Assembly (NCBI RefSeq): GCF_024753565.1
Contig: NZ_JANTPT010000001.1
Coordinates: 620,001-684,000, forward strand
Direction: 5' to 3'
Source of the DNA: Mechercharimyces sp. CAU 1602
GTDB taxonomy: Bacteria; Bacillota; Bacilli; Thermoactinomycetales; JANTPT01
DNA length: 64,000 bases
Part shown: positions 34,213 to 42,440 of the stretch, one piece after another
Position numbering within the stretch: position 1 is the stretch's first letter
How the letters are laid out: each line of letters begins with the position of its first letter
Program-made: the position numbers and the translations under genes
The notes under the pieces: generated by a model
Database searches by the model: none
Told to the model about the DNA's origin: nothing
Seen by the model: the letters and a program-made list of their open reading frames with translations, nothing else

Positions 34213-37200
34213 TTGCAAACAAGAAAAAAATGGATGACCCGATTACTTTCATGGATGATGGTAGCAGCGTTACTATTAACATTGGTGTGGCCAGTAACAG
34301 CTTGGGCACAACCAGAAGGGGAGTCATCTGGAGCTAAGAGCACCTCTTTGCAAGAAGAAACCCCTAAACAGGTGAAAGAAAAAGTGAGTAAGAGATTAGA
34401 GGCCCAGTTTGAAGATAAGGAGCAAGTCACTTTTCTTGTTAAATTAAAGGAGCAAGCTGATACAAAAAAAGCGGTAAAACAAGCAACTGCTATGGCAAAG
34501 AAAGAAAAGGCAAGCCCTGCTAAAACGGAATTGATGCAGCGCTCAGCAGTGGTCTCCGCTTTGCGTTCCACCTCACTAGATACACAATATGAATTAAAAG
34601 AATGGTTAGGCAAGCAGAAAAAAGAAGGAAAAGTTTCTAAAATCAAATCATTCTATATTGTTAATGCGTTAGCGATTACCGGAACAAAAGAAGTGATGGA
34701 ACAGATCGCCGTATTTGCTGAAGTGGACAAGGTGTTACCTAACGAAGTACGGCAATTACATCCAACTAAGCGTGTGAAGGAAAAGAAGGCGCAGAAAAAA
34801 TCGGTTGTGGAAAAGACCGGATCCAAAACGAACGATGCTAATACGGCGTCAATCGAATGGAATATAGATCAGGTACTCGCTCCACAAGTGTGGGAAATGG
34901 GCATTGATGGTGCTGGTACCGTGGTGGCCAATATTGATACCGGGGTCGAATGGGATCATCCGGGGCTAAAAAATCAATATCGTGGATACGATGCAGACAG
35001 TGATAGTGTGGATCATAATATGAACTGGTTTGACGCTGTAGGAGGAGAGCCTACACCTTATGATGATTTAGCGCATGGCACACACACGATGGGTACCATG
35101 GTAGGTGTGGAAGAGAATGGATCTAATCAAGTGGGAGTTGCTCCAGGAGCTAAGTGGATTGCAGTAAAAGCTTTCTCTGAATCGGGTGGAACCGATATCG
35201 ATTTGTTGGAGGCAGGGGAGTGGATCCTAGCACCAACGGATGCTGCAGGAAATCCACATCCTGAAAAAGCTCCAGATGTAGTAAATAATTCATGGGGCGG
35301 TGGTCCAGGTTTAGATGAGTGGTATCGCCCAATGGTGCAAAACTGGCGTGCAGCAAATATTTTCCCTGAATTTTCAGCTGGTAATACAGGTATTTCGAAT
35401 CCAGGTGGTCCAGGTTCGGTGGCAACTCCATCAAACTATCCGGAATCATTTGCAACTGGAGCAACTGATATCAATAACCGGTTGGCAAATTTCTCATTAT
35501 TAGGGCCATCCCCCTACGATGAGATTAAACCAGATATCTCTGCACCAGGGGTGAACATCCGCTCGACGGTACCGGGTGGGGGATATGAAGGTGGATGGAA
35601 TGGAACATCCATGGCAGGTCCGCATGTATCGGCAGTTGTCGCCTTGCTTAAACAGGCGGATTCCTCATTAACAGTAGATGAGATTGAGCAGATATTAATG
35701 GAGACAGCGATTCCTTTGACAGATTCAACCTATCCGGAATCTCCGAATAATGGGTATGGGGAAGGTCTTGTCAATGCTTACGATGCGGTTTCAACGGTCA
35801 TGACGGGATTAGGATCAGTAGAAGGACAGGTATTAAAAGAGGGTGAAGATACGGAAGCACCTACCTATCAAGTGGGCGCTCCCGAACCTGGATATGCGGG
35901 TATGCCACTATATCTAGGGGCTTCGGTACAAGATAATGTAAGTATTAAAGAAGTAGTGCTTCATTATTCAGATGATGGTCAATCATGGGAAACCTATGAG
36001 GCAGAACGTACGAGTGGTAACTATCGAGATGGATTATACCAGGCCCAAGTTCCAGGTGAGAAGGTGACAGGCGATTTTAGTCGCTATAAGTTTAAGATCA
36101 CCGACTTTGGCGGTAATGAAGTAATGACAGAAGAATTTGAGATGGAAGTTTTAGCTCCTGTTACGATTGGGTATGAGCAAGATTTTGAATCAGATGCAAC
36201 CGGCTGGTACTCGTATGGCACCAATGACTCATGGCAACGAGGCACACCTACCTCCGGTCCAGGGGAAGCATTTGATGGGGAAAGTGTGTATGCCACCAAC
36301 TTAGCAGGACATTATGCAGATAGTGCTAACATGACGCTGGTGATGCCGCCCGCAGCTATCCCTGCAGAAGGTGAGACATATTTACAGTACGGGGAATGGT
36401 TCAACTTAGAATCTTTCTTCGACTATGGACATGTTGTCATATCGACGGATGGATCTAGTTGGGAGCAAGTAGTAGAAAAAAATGGTGAAACGTCTGGATG
36501 GCAAGATGCTGAGGTTGATCTTACTGCCTATGCTGGACAAACGATTCTGATTGGGTTTCATGTAGAGACCGATGGTAGTGTGACTAAGGATGGTTGGTAC
36601 ATCGACGAGGTGCGTCTCAGCGATGAACCATTTACTGCACCGACGGTTAATAAAGAGAATGTAAAAGAGTCAGCAACGACTAAAGATAAAAAAGGAAAAG
36701 TGGATCCAAGTACGTTGTTGCCAGAAGAGCGGCAATGGTACGCATCGAATGACCAAAGTGAAACGAAAGGGAATAATACTCCAAGTGCATTACCTTTGGA
36801 AGCGACTGTGAGCGTGTTGGAAAGTGGACGCACAGTTAATACCAATCCTGCGGATGGAAACTATAACTTGATGCACGCTGTAGGTGAATACACGCTGTTG
36901 GCGGAAGCATATGGGTTCCGCTCGCAAGAACAGACAGTCCAAATAGCTGAGGACGAAGCAACTGTAGCCAACTTCGTTTTAGATCCTGTACCACAAGGAA
37001 CCATTACAGGCACCATCACGAATGAAGCAACAGGAGAACCGATTGCAGGTGCAACCGTATTTCTAGTAGAAGATGCGGCGATAGAGCCTGTTGTGACGGA
37101 TACAGATGGATCCTTTAGTATGGAAGCGTATGAAGGTTCGTATACGCTCAAAGTGACTGCTTCAGGATACCACAGTAAAGAACGTGAGGTTGTTGTAAGT

Positions 37201-38619
37201 GGTGGAGAGACTACTGAAGTGGAGATGGCATTAAAGCCATTTATCGGTTATACCGGGGAGATCGGTTACGATGATGGTACCGCTGAAAATGCTCACGCGA
37301 TGTTTGATGCGGGTAATGGCTGGGCTGTTAAAATGTCCCTGGAGGAAGGGGAAGAGCGAGCACTGGTACAAAGTGGACTCTTCCGCTTCTGGGGAACAGA
37401 TTGGCCATCTCCAGGCGGGGACGAGTTCCAAGTAGAAGTTTATGATGCGAGTGGTCCAGATGGCGCTCCAGGTAAAAAATTGGCTGGACCGATAGATGCC
37501 ACGGCGATTCGTAACGGTGAAGATTGGACTGAGGTGGATTTGAGTGGTGAAGGTATCATGGTAGAAGGCGACTTCTACATGGTATACATGCAGAGCCGAG
37601 CTCATCCAGATATACCGGGACTTGCTGCGGATGAAGATGGCGAGTTGGCAAACCGTAGTTGGAGTTATATCGGTGGTGCGTGGCAGCAAACGCCTGAAGA
37701 GGATGGCAACTATATGATTCGGGCGCGAGTGCAGTATGAAGTGTCGGCGCCGGTAATTACATCGCCTGCTGATGGATCGTACACGAAGCATGACGAGATT
37801 ACTGTAGAAGGAAACACCTCTCCAGGAGTAAAAGTACATCTGTACAATCATGGTGAGGAAGTAGCAACAACAACTGCGACTGATACGGGAGCATTTGCTG
37901 CAGAAGTCGACCTGTCTACAGGCGAAAATAAGCTAAGCGCGAAGTCTTCGACAGATGCAGGCATGACCGAACCGTCGCCAGAAGTAACCATTATTGTGGA
38001 TAAGAAACGACCTGCCTTAACGATTGAGGCACCAAGTGATGGTGAGAAGACGAATAAGGAAGTCGTTACTGTTCGCGGGAACGCAAGCGATAATGAAGGG
38101 TTGCAATGGCTCAAAATTAACAATAAGAAAGTAACGGTACAGGAGGATGGGAGCTTTTCCAAGCGGATCCTGCTTGATGAAGGCGAAAATACCATCAAGG
38201 TCGTAGCAAGGGATAAAGCAGGCAACAAGAAACAAAAGCGCATCAAAGTGTATGCTAAATTTAGCGAACCGGTCATTGAGAATCTGCAACCCGCAGAGGA
38301 TAAACACCTGTCCGCTGGGCAAACACTTATCGTTCAATTTGAGAGCGAGCCAGGCTTAAAGGCAGACTTTGTCATTCAAGCACCGCTCATTAATCCTATG
38401 CTTACGAAGCGGGCTCCGGGCGTGATGATGATGCCTGACCTTCCAACTTCATTCCCGATCATGGAGACTTCTCCAGGGCATTATGTCGGCTATTGGACGG
38501 CAACCTCCAATCTGATTGCCGCCGGTGCACGAGTTGAAGTAAGTGCTGAAGATGCTTTCGGGAACGAGACAGAAGCATTAGCAGATGGAAAGCTGTACAT
38601 TAATACCGAGCAAAAATAA
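34213..38619 (+). CDS. bpr: Bacillopeptidase F-like secreted serine protease
   Basis: Large secreted subtilase, 1468 residues (B. subtilis Bpr is about 1430). A signal peptide with hydrophobic core LLSWMMVAALLLTLVW ends near AWA. An inhibitor-type propeptide spans about 60-180 and the S8 domain about 215-505, with the triad Asp242 (NIDTG), His288 (HGTH) and Ser466 (GTSMA). A jelly-roll-like domain follows at about 645-800. Two carboxypeptidase-regulatory-like beta repeats come next (about 860-1010), and two Ig-like repeats near the C-terminus. The order and wording of segments such as YDDLAHGTH and DVVNNSWGGG closely follow Bpr. The TTG at 34213 has AAGGGGA upstream; the frame opens at a GTG at 34192. 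Confidence 0.9.
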   Translation: MQTRKKWMTRLLSWMMVAALLLTLVWPVTAWAQPEGESSGAKSTSLQEETPKQVKEKVSKRLEAQFEDKEQVTFLVKLKEQADTKKAVKQATAMAKKEKASPAKTELMQRSAVVSALRSTSLDTQYELKEWLGKQKKEGKVSKIKSFYIVNALAITGTKEVMEQIAVFAEVDKVLPNEVRQLHPTKRVKEKKAQKKSVVEKTGSKTNDANTASIEWNIDQVLAPQVWEMGIDGAGTVVANIDTGVEWDHPGLKNQYRGYDADSDSVDHNMNWFDAVGGEPTPYDDLAHGTHTMGTMVGVEENGSNQVGVAPGAKWIAVKAFSESGGTDIDLLEAGEWILAPTDAAGNPHPEKAPDVVNNSWGGGPGLDEWYRPMVQNWRAANIFPEFSAGNTGISNPGGPGSVATPSNYPESFATGATDINNRLANFSLLGPSPYDEIKPDISAPGVNIRSTVPGGGYEGGWNGTSMAGPHVSAVVALLKQADSSLTVDEIEQILMETAIPLTDSTYPESPNNGYGEGLVNAYDAVSTVMTGLGSVEGQVLKEGEDTEAPTYQVGAPEPGYAGMPLYLGASVQDNVSIKEVVLHYSDDGQSWETYEAERTSGNYRDGLYQAQVPGEKVTGDFSRYKFKITDFGGNEVMTEEFEMEVLAPVTIGYEQDFESDATGWYSYGTNDSWQRGTPTSGPGEAFDGESVYATNLAGHYADSANMTLVMPPAAIPAEGETYLQYGEWFNLESFFDYGHVVISTDGSSWEQVVEKNGETSGWQDAEVDLTAYAGQTILIGFHVETDGSVTKDGWYIDEVRLSDEPFTAPTVNKENVKESATTKDKKGKVDPSTLLPEERQWYASNDQSETKGNNTPSALPLEATVSVLESGRTVNTNPADGNYNLMHAVGEYTLLAEAYGFRSQEQTVQIAEDEATVANFVLDPVPQGTITGTITNEATGEPIAGATVFLVEDAAIEPVVTDTDGSFSMEAYEGSYTLKVTASGYHSKEREVVVSGGETTEVEMALKPFIGYTGEIGYDDGTAENAHAMFDAGNGWAVKMSLEEGEERALVQSGLFRFWGTDWPSPGGDEFQVEVYDASGPDGAPGKKLAGPIDATAIRNGEDWTEVDLSGEGIMVEGDFYMVYMQSRAHPDIPGLAADEDGELANRSWSYIGGAWQQTPEEDGNYMIRARVQYEVSAPVITSPADGSYTKHDEITVEGNTSPGVKVHLYNHGEEVATTTATDTGAFAAEVDLSTGENKLSAKSSTDAGMTEPSPEVTIIVDKKRPALTIEAPSDGEKTNKEVVTVRGNASDNEGLQWLKINNKKVTVQEDGSFSKRILLDEGENTIKVVARDKAGNKKQKRIKVYAKFSEPVIENLQPAEDKHLSAGQTLIVQFESEPGLKADFVIQAPLINPMLTKRAPGVMMMPDLPTSFPIMETSPGHYVGYWTATSNLIAAGARVEVSAEDAFGNETEALADGKLYINTEQK

Positions 38620-38631
38620 ATGAGTGTTATC

Positions 38632-38657
38632 ACCCCCACCGCTGCGGTGGGGGTTTT
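38632..38657 (+). terminator. Rho-independent terminator after the bpr-like gene
   Basis: Very GC-rich stem: ACCCCCACCG (38632-38641) with CGGTGGGGGT (38645-38654) and a three-base loop, then TTTT. Confidence 0.88.
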
Positions 38658-38952
38658 GTGTTGCGGCTCCAGATAAGGAACAGTACAGGCGACTTTATTG
38701 GCGGGAAGCTTTTAAAATCAAAGGATTCACCGAAATCATCGTTTTCCGATCGGTACTTAGTAATCGTTAGACGGCTGACTCTTACTCGAAGTTTTAGTGA
38801 CGGGCTGTATGTGTAAACAGTTCTATCAGTCATTTGTACAATCAGTTTTACGAATGGAATCATATAATAAAAAAGCGTGAAAGCGTGATAGAAAACAGTT
38901 ACAGTTTAGCAATTTTGATGAGATAGAAGAAAGAGATGAGGGAGGTAAGAAG
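38658..38952. other. Spacer of about 295 bases, probable promoter region
   Basis: No gene supported. A 77-residue minus-strand frame (38630-38863) ends within the terminator and has no ribosome binding site. TATAAT at 38863-38868 is a possible -10 for the next gene but lacks a good -35. AAAGCGTG is repeated directly at about 38872-38888. A stretch at 38751-38795 is loosely similar to 63708-63760. Confidence 0.35.
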
Positions 38953-39411
38953 ATGAGTTCAGGGTTAGATCAACCTATACGTGCTGCCTTAACGGGGGAT
39001 TATACGACGTTGCAACCAGTTCCACAGTCTTACTTTGTGAGAAAAAGTGGCGTTTGGGTATGTCCTGCAAATGTGGTGGCTCAATTACCCGCAGGCCTGT
39101 TTAACCAACTTCCAGTTAGAGTAATGACCATTGGGATAACAATTGATTTAGTGCGCCAACTAAGCACAGGCCAGATATTGGTTCGTTTCTCCCCTAGCTG
39201 TACAAATCAAGTTTCCACATTAATAGCCGAAGCTCGTAGAAGTGAAGGTGTCCAGATAGGGACAACTATGCGGATAAGGACATTTGAAATAAATGGGGAA
39301 CAACCGACACGTTTTGTAATGTTTAACGTTAGCCCTACGGGACAAGTGCAACGCTTTAATATTAACTTTAATCATGGTTATCACAGTGGGAATAGATGGG
39401 CGTATCGGTAA
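38953..39411 (+). CDS. Uncharacterised protein, 152 residues
   Basis: I do not recognise this protein. It has no signal peptide or membrane helix. Hydrophobic and polar residues alternate in a way that suggests beta strands (VRVMTIGITIDLV, GQILVRFSPS, MRIRTFEIN, RFVMFNVSPTG). The C-terminus is rich in Asn, His, Tyr and Arg. Two cysteines occur (VCPANV and SPSCTN). GAGGGAGG precedes the ATG, so it is probably translated. It stands alone between the bpr-like gene and a DUF5665 gene. Spore or envelope function is possible in this genome but unsupported. Confidence 0.75.
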   Translation: MSSGLDQPIRAALTGDYTTLQPVPQSYFVRKSGVWVCPANVVAQLPAGLFNQLPVRVMTIGITIDLVRQLSTGQILVRFSPSCTNQVSTLIAEARRSEGVQIGTTMRIRTFEINGEQPTRFVMFNVSPTGQVQRFNINFNHGYHSGNRWAYR

Positions 39412-39563
39412 GCAAATGAGTCCAGCAGATGATGCTGGGCTACACTACATATAAAGTTAGACTCCGTTTGGGTTTGCCTCCTTTTACAAAATTTGCGATC
39501 ATATGATCTAAAAGTCACTCTTATCGGGCACGCTACTAAAAAGAGCGAAGGGAGAGGGCCCGG

Positions 39564-39884
39564 GTGGATGCTGAGGAAAGTGAGCGCCAATTATTACAAA
39601 AGCTTAATGAACAAGTGAATGAGTTAGCTAAACGAATAGAGGTTGGGTACATTGCGGAATACTTGGAGATGTTACGGCGTCCTCGCCGTTTAATCTTTGT
39701 AAATTTTTTCACGGGAATTGCCAGAGGGATGGGAATAACCATAGGGGTGACAATATTATCTGCGCTCTTATTTTATATCTTGCAAGCGTTGGGAGCACTC
39801 AATATTCCTATCATTGGTGATTTTATTGCGGATATTGTAAAGATTGTACAAGCAAGGTTAGAGCTAGATGGAAGGTATCAATGA
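39564..39884 (+). CDS. DUF5665 family membrane protein
   Basis: 106-residue protein with a charged amphipathic N-terminus (residues 1-35), the segment EYLEMLRRPRRLIFVNFFTGIARGMG, and one membrane helix at about 52-75 (ITIGVTILSALLFYILQAL). A second hydrophobic stretch (IPIIGDFIADIVKIV) follows. The RRPRRLIF-N-F-x-G-I-ARG pattern is typical of DUF5665 proteins in Bacillales and Clostridia. The function is unknown. The GTG at 39564 has AAGGGAGAGG upstream. It is followed 21 bases later by the YteA-like gene, so the two may be co-transcribed. Confidence 0.8.
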   Translation: MDAEESERQLLQKLNEQVNELAKRIEVGYIAEYLEMLRRPRRLIFVNFFTGIARGMGITIGVTILSALLFYILQALGALNIPIIGDFIADIVKIVQARLELDGRYQ

Positions 39885-39905
39885 CAAATGAGTGGAGGCC
39901 ATTAG

Positions 39906-40574
39906 ATGGATCAACAAATGAAGAATATCAGGGATTACTTAAATCATGAAAAGAAGCGCCTAGAGGAGCGACTGTGTAGCAATAATCATTTTGGCCTGGA
40001 ACAAGGAATGAATGATTCACTTGGAGAACTGTCCGGGTACGACAATCATCCAGCTGATATTGGAACGGAACTATATGAACGAGGGAAAGATATTGCGCTA
40101 AATGAGGAAGCAGAAGAAGAATTGCAAGAAGTAAATGATGCGCTCTTCCGTTTAGCTCAGGGAACCTATGGGCAGTGCTTGGCTTGCGGTGATCCTATTA
40201 GATATGAACGGTTAGAAGCAAAACCGACAGCTGCTTACTGTATAGATCACGAACCGGATTCTCACTCTTCTATGCGTCGTCCGGTGGAGGAAAAAGTGAT
40301 CCATCCTTCGTTCGGTGAGCATGGTCAGGATGGATCGGAAGAGACAGGGTTTGATGCTGAAGATGCGTGGCAGGAAGTGGAGCGGTATGGAACCTCTAAT
40401 CCGCCAGCTTTTTCGACCGAGGAAGATGAACCCCATGGATATGTAGACGACTTTGAAGGCTTTACTGTTACTGATTTGCATGGGAACACGGAGGAAATTT
40501 CGGAGATCACCCATAATGCTGCCTATCGGAGGGCGGAAGAAGAGTATAAAGCTCATCTACACCCTGAAGAGTAA
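39906..40574 (+). CDS. TraR/DksA C4-type zinc finger protein, YteA family
   Basis: 222 residues with an N-terminal coiled coil (about 1-90) of DksA type, containing DNHPADIGTELYERGKD. A zinc-finger segment follows (CLACGDPIRYERLEAKP to YCIDHE at about 98-122), where the fourth Cys is replaced by His. The C-terminal 100 residues are acidic and contain the YteA family motif ETGFDAEDAWQEVERYG-TSNPP. DksA-like proteins act at the RNA polymerase secondary channel; YteA members are less studied. In B. subtilis a related gene (ylyA) also sits near lspA. GTGGAGG precedes the ATG. Its end overlaps a minus-strand small gene by 18 bases. Confidence 0.87.
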   Translation: MDQQMKNIRDYLNHEKKRLEERLCSNNHFGLEQGMNDSLGELSGYDNHPADIGTELYERGKDIALNEEAEEELQEVNDALFRLAQGTYGQCLACGDPIRYERLEAKPTAAYCIDHEPDSHSSMRRPVEEKVIHPSFGEHGQDGSEETGFDAEDAWQEVERYGTSNPPAFSTEEDEPHGYVDDFEGFTVTDLHGNTEEISEITHNAAYRRAEEEYKAHLHPEE

Positions 40575-40715
40575 AGCGTAAGCTAGAACAGTCGCGACGT
40601 GTTCACATGGGCGAGCTCCTCTCGTATCAACCGATGCGAACTCATCATAGGTGATGTGCCCCGTCTGATCCAGCTGATATAGTGGAGGAGGGGGTTTTTT
40701 CACTATGGCTCCCAT
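40557..40715 (-). CDS. Probable small protein of 52 residues, unnamed
   Basis: On the minus strand an ATG at 40715 opens a 52-residue frame. It starts MGAIVKKPPPPLYQLDQTG, continues HITYDEFASVDTRGARPCEH and ends VATVLAYALLFRV. The composition looks like a real folded protein: a Lys-Pro-rich start, a charged middle, a Cys-Glu-His motif and a hydrophobic end. It fills nearly the whole gap after the YteA-like gene, overlapping it convergently by 18 bases. A TTG five codons upstream is an alternative start. No good ribosome binding site is visible, which is the main weakness. I have the impression of a small conserved Bacillales protein but cannot name it. Confidence 0.55.
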   Translation of the reverse strand: MGAIVKKPPPPLYQLDQTGHITYDEFASVDTRGARPCEHVATVLAYALLFRV

Positions 40716-40767
40716 CCAGGGTTTACCCAATCACATGTGGATAGTGTAAGTGGACAGTGGCTGCAAG

Positions 40768-40796
40768 TTGTTGCAAATACCTTCCTGTGCTACAAT
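40768..40796 (+). promoter_or_regulatory. Probable sigma-A promoter of lspA
   Basis: TTGTTG (40768-40773) and TACAAT (40791-40796) are separated by 17 bases, 50 bases before the lspA start. Confidence 0.65.
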
Positions 40797-40846
40797 CGAT
40801 GAGAAGATCTTGTGGAGCGAAACAGATGAGAAGGAGGAGCCATTGA

Positions 40847-41338
40847 TTGAAAGCACTTCGTTATTATATTCTTGCCGTGATCGTTATCGTATGTGATCAA
40901 TGGAGCAAGTGGATTGTACTAACTGAGATGAGTTTATATGAGTCCATAAAAGTATGGGAAGATGTTTTCCACTTTACATCATCACGTAATCGGGGTGCAG
41001 CGTTTGGGATATTGCAAGATCAACGGTGGCTGTTCCTTGTAGTGACAGCTGTTGTAGTAATCTTTTTAATAGGTTATCTATGGAGATATAGAGAAGGGAA
41101 TAAGTTGGTTTTATGGGCATTCGCACTGGTTCTCGGAGGGGCAGTGGGTAATTTTATTGATCGCGTACGCTTGGGTGAAGTAGTCGACTTCCTCCATTTC
41201 AAATTGGTCGACTTTCCTATCTTTAATATAGCAGATTCTGCAATTGTGATTGGCGTAGGGTTGCTCTTGATTGATACGCTCTTTTTTTCATCATCAGACG
41301 CAAATGAGAAGCTTGCAGAAGCAGGAGAGAAACAATGA
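40847..41338 (+). CDS. lspA: Lipoprotein signal peptidase (signal peptidase II)
   Basis: Membrane aspartic protease that removes signal peptides from prolipoproteins, such as the AppA-like protein in this window. The 163 residues have four membrane helices. Family motifs are DQWSKWIV near residue 17, SRNRGAAFGIL near 47 and GAVGNFIDRVRLGEVVDF. FNIADSAIVIGV follows, and the two catalytic aspartates lie in NFIDR and NIADS. The start is a TTG at 40847, with AAGGAGG at 40831-40837. The stop overlaps the next gene. Confidence 0.96.
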   Translation: MKALRYYILAVIVIVCDQWSKWIVLTEMSLYESIKVWEDVFHFTSSRNRGAAFGILQDQRWLFLVVTAVVVIFLIGYLWRYREGNKLVLWAFALVLGGAVGNFIDRVRLGEVVDFLHFKLVDFPIFNIADSAIVIGVGLLLIDTLFFSSSDANEKLAEAGEKQ

Positions 41339-42261
41339 GTGAATTAGAAAATAATAGTATGATCGTTCAGCCTGAAGATCAAGGAGATCGCCTTGATAAA
41401 TTTGTAGCGCAACAAGATGAATCCTGGTCGCGTGTGATGGTACAATCATGGATTCGTGAAGGGAATGTCTTGGTCGACGGCAAAACGGTAAAGAGCAATT
41501 ATAAGATAAAGGCGGGCAATGAAGTATCGATTACGATACCCGATCCTGGGGAGATGCAAGTGGAGCCCGAAAATATTTCACTCGATATCCGCTATGAGGA
41601 TGAAGATGTCATTGTAGTGAATAAACCACGGGGTATGGTGGTTCACCCAGGTGCAGGCAACCAAACAGGAACATTGGTACATGCTCTTCTTTATCATTGT
41701 AAAGATTTATCAGGGATTGGTGGGGTTTTGCGTCCTGGGATTGTTCACCGCATCGATAAAGATACCTCCGGTCTTTTGATGATTGCTAAAAATGATAGCG
41801 CGCATCAGTCATTGGTTGCGCAATTACAGGCGCGTGAGGTAGAACGACGTTATGTTGCAGCTGTACGTGGCATTATTCCTCATGAGACAGGAACGATTGA
41901 TGCTCCAATCGGACGAGATCCTCGCAATCGACAGCGGATGACCGTTATTCATGAAAATAGTCGTCCAGCAGTAACACATTTTCGCGTGTTGAAGCGCTTT
42001 GCGGAAACAACGTGGATTGAGTGCAAACTGGAAACAGGTCGTACGCATCAAATTCGCGTTCATATGAAGCATATCGGTCACTCCTTACTGGCGGATCCAG
42101 TGTATGGTCCTAAAAAAAATCGCTATCCTATTATGGAAGGGCAAGCGCTTCACGCTCAAGTGCTTGGGTTTACTCATCCTCGTACAGGCGAAACGGTTCG
42201 TCTGGAGGCGGAGCTACCGTCAGATATGAAGGCTTTATATCAGCAGTTAGCAACGGAATAG
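41335..42261 (+). CDS. rluD: RluA/RluD-family 23S rRNA pseudouridine synthase
   Basis: 308 residues with an N-terminal S4 RNA-binding domain (DRLDKFVAQQDESWSRVMVQ to VLVDGKTV) and a RluA catalytic domain. The catalytic motif is VHRIDKDTSGLLMIAKN; KPRGMVVHPGAG and ETGRTHQIRVHMKHIGHSL are also present. The nearest counterpart is B. subtilis ylyB, which also follows lspA; RluD-type enzymes modify helix 69 of 23S rRNA. The ATG overlaps the lspA stop (ATGA). Terminated at 42271-42298. Confidence 0.93.
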   Translation: MSELENNSMIVQPEDQGDRLDKFVAQQDESWSRVMVQSWIREGNVLVDGKTVKSNYKIKAGNEVSITIPDPGEMQVEPENISLDIRYEDEDVIVVNKPRGMVVHPGAGNQTGTLVHALLYHCKDLSGIGGVLRPGIVHRIDKDTSGLLMIAKNDSAHQSLVAQLQAREVERRYVAAVRGIIPHETGTIDAPIGRDPRNRQRMTVIHENSRPAVTHFRVLKRFAETTWIECKLETGRTHQIRVHMKHIGHSLLADPVYGPKKNRYPIMEGQALHAQVLGFTHPRTGETVRLEAELPSDMKALYQQLATE

Positions 42262-42270
42262 GAGAAGATG

Positions 42271-42298
42271 AAATCACCCGTACAAGCGGGTGATTTTT
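42271..42298 (+). terminator. Rho-independent terminator after rluD
   Basis: AAATCACCCG (42271-42280) pairs with CGGGTGATTT (42287-42296), followed by TT. Confidence 0.88.
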
Positions 42299-42440
42299 GT
42301 TAGGTGTAAGAATTCAGAAGATGAAGATGGATTGGTGTGTTAACGTAAGCTGGAACGAGTTTGAATCTTAATCATAATCTCCTCATTTCGCTATAGGATG
42401 AATAAGAGTGCGTTGCGAAGGTATGAAAGGGGAGGCGTAG

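Noticed and set aside
37231-37851. 206-residue minus-strand frame inside the bpr-like gene
   Set aside because: Antisense shadow of a strongly supported coding region; no start signal or family match.
38630-38863. 77-residue minus-strand frame after the bpr-like gene
   Set aside because: It ends inside the terminator hairpin, has no ribosome binding site and its sequence does not resemble a folded protein.
40048-40680. 13-base direct repeat ATCCAGCTGATAT in the YteA-like gene and just after it
   Set aside because: Dozens of such 13-base matches are expected by chance in 64 kb, and the flanks do not align.
40661-40700. Apparent rho-independent terminator after the YteA-like gene (GGGGG then TTTTTT)
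   Set aside because: The stem is poor, with only scattered pairs. The run is better explained as Lys and Pro codons of the small minus-strand gene.
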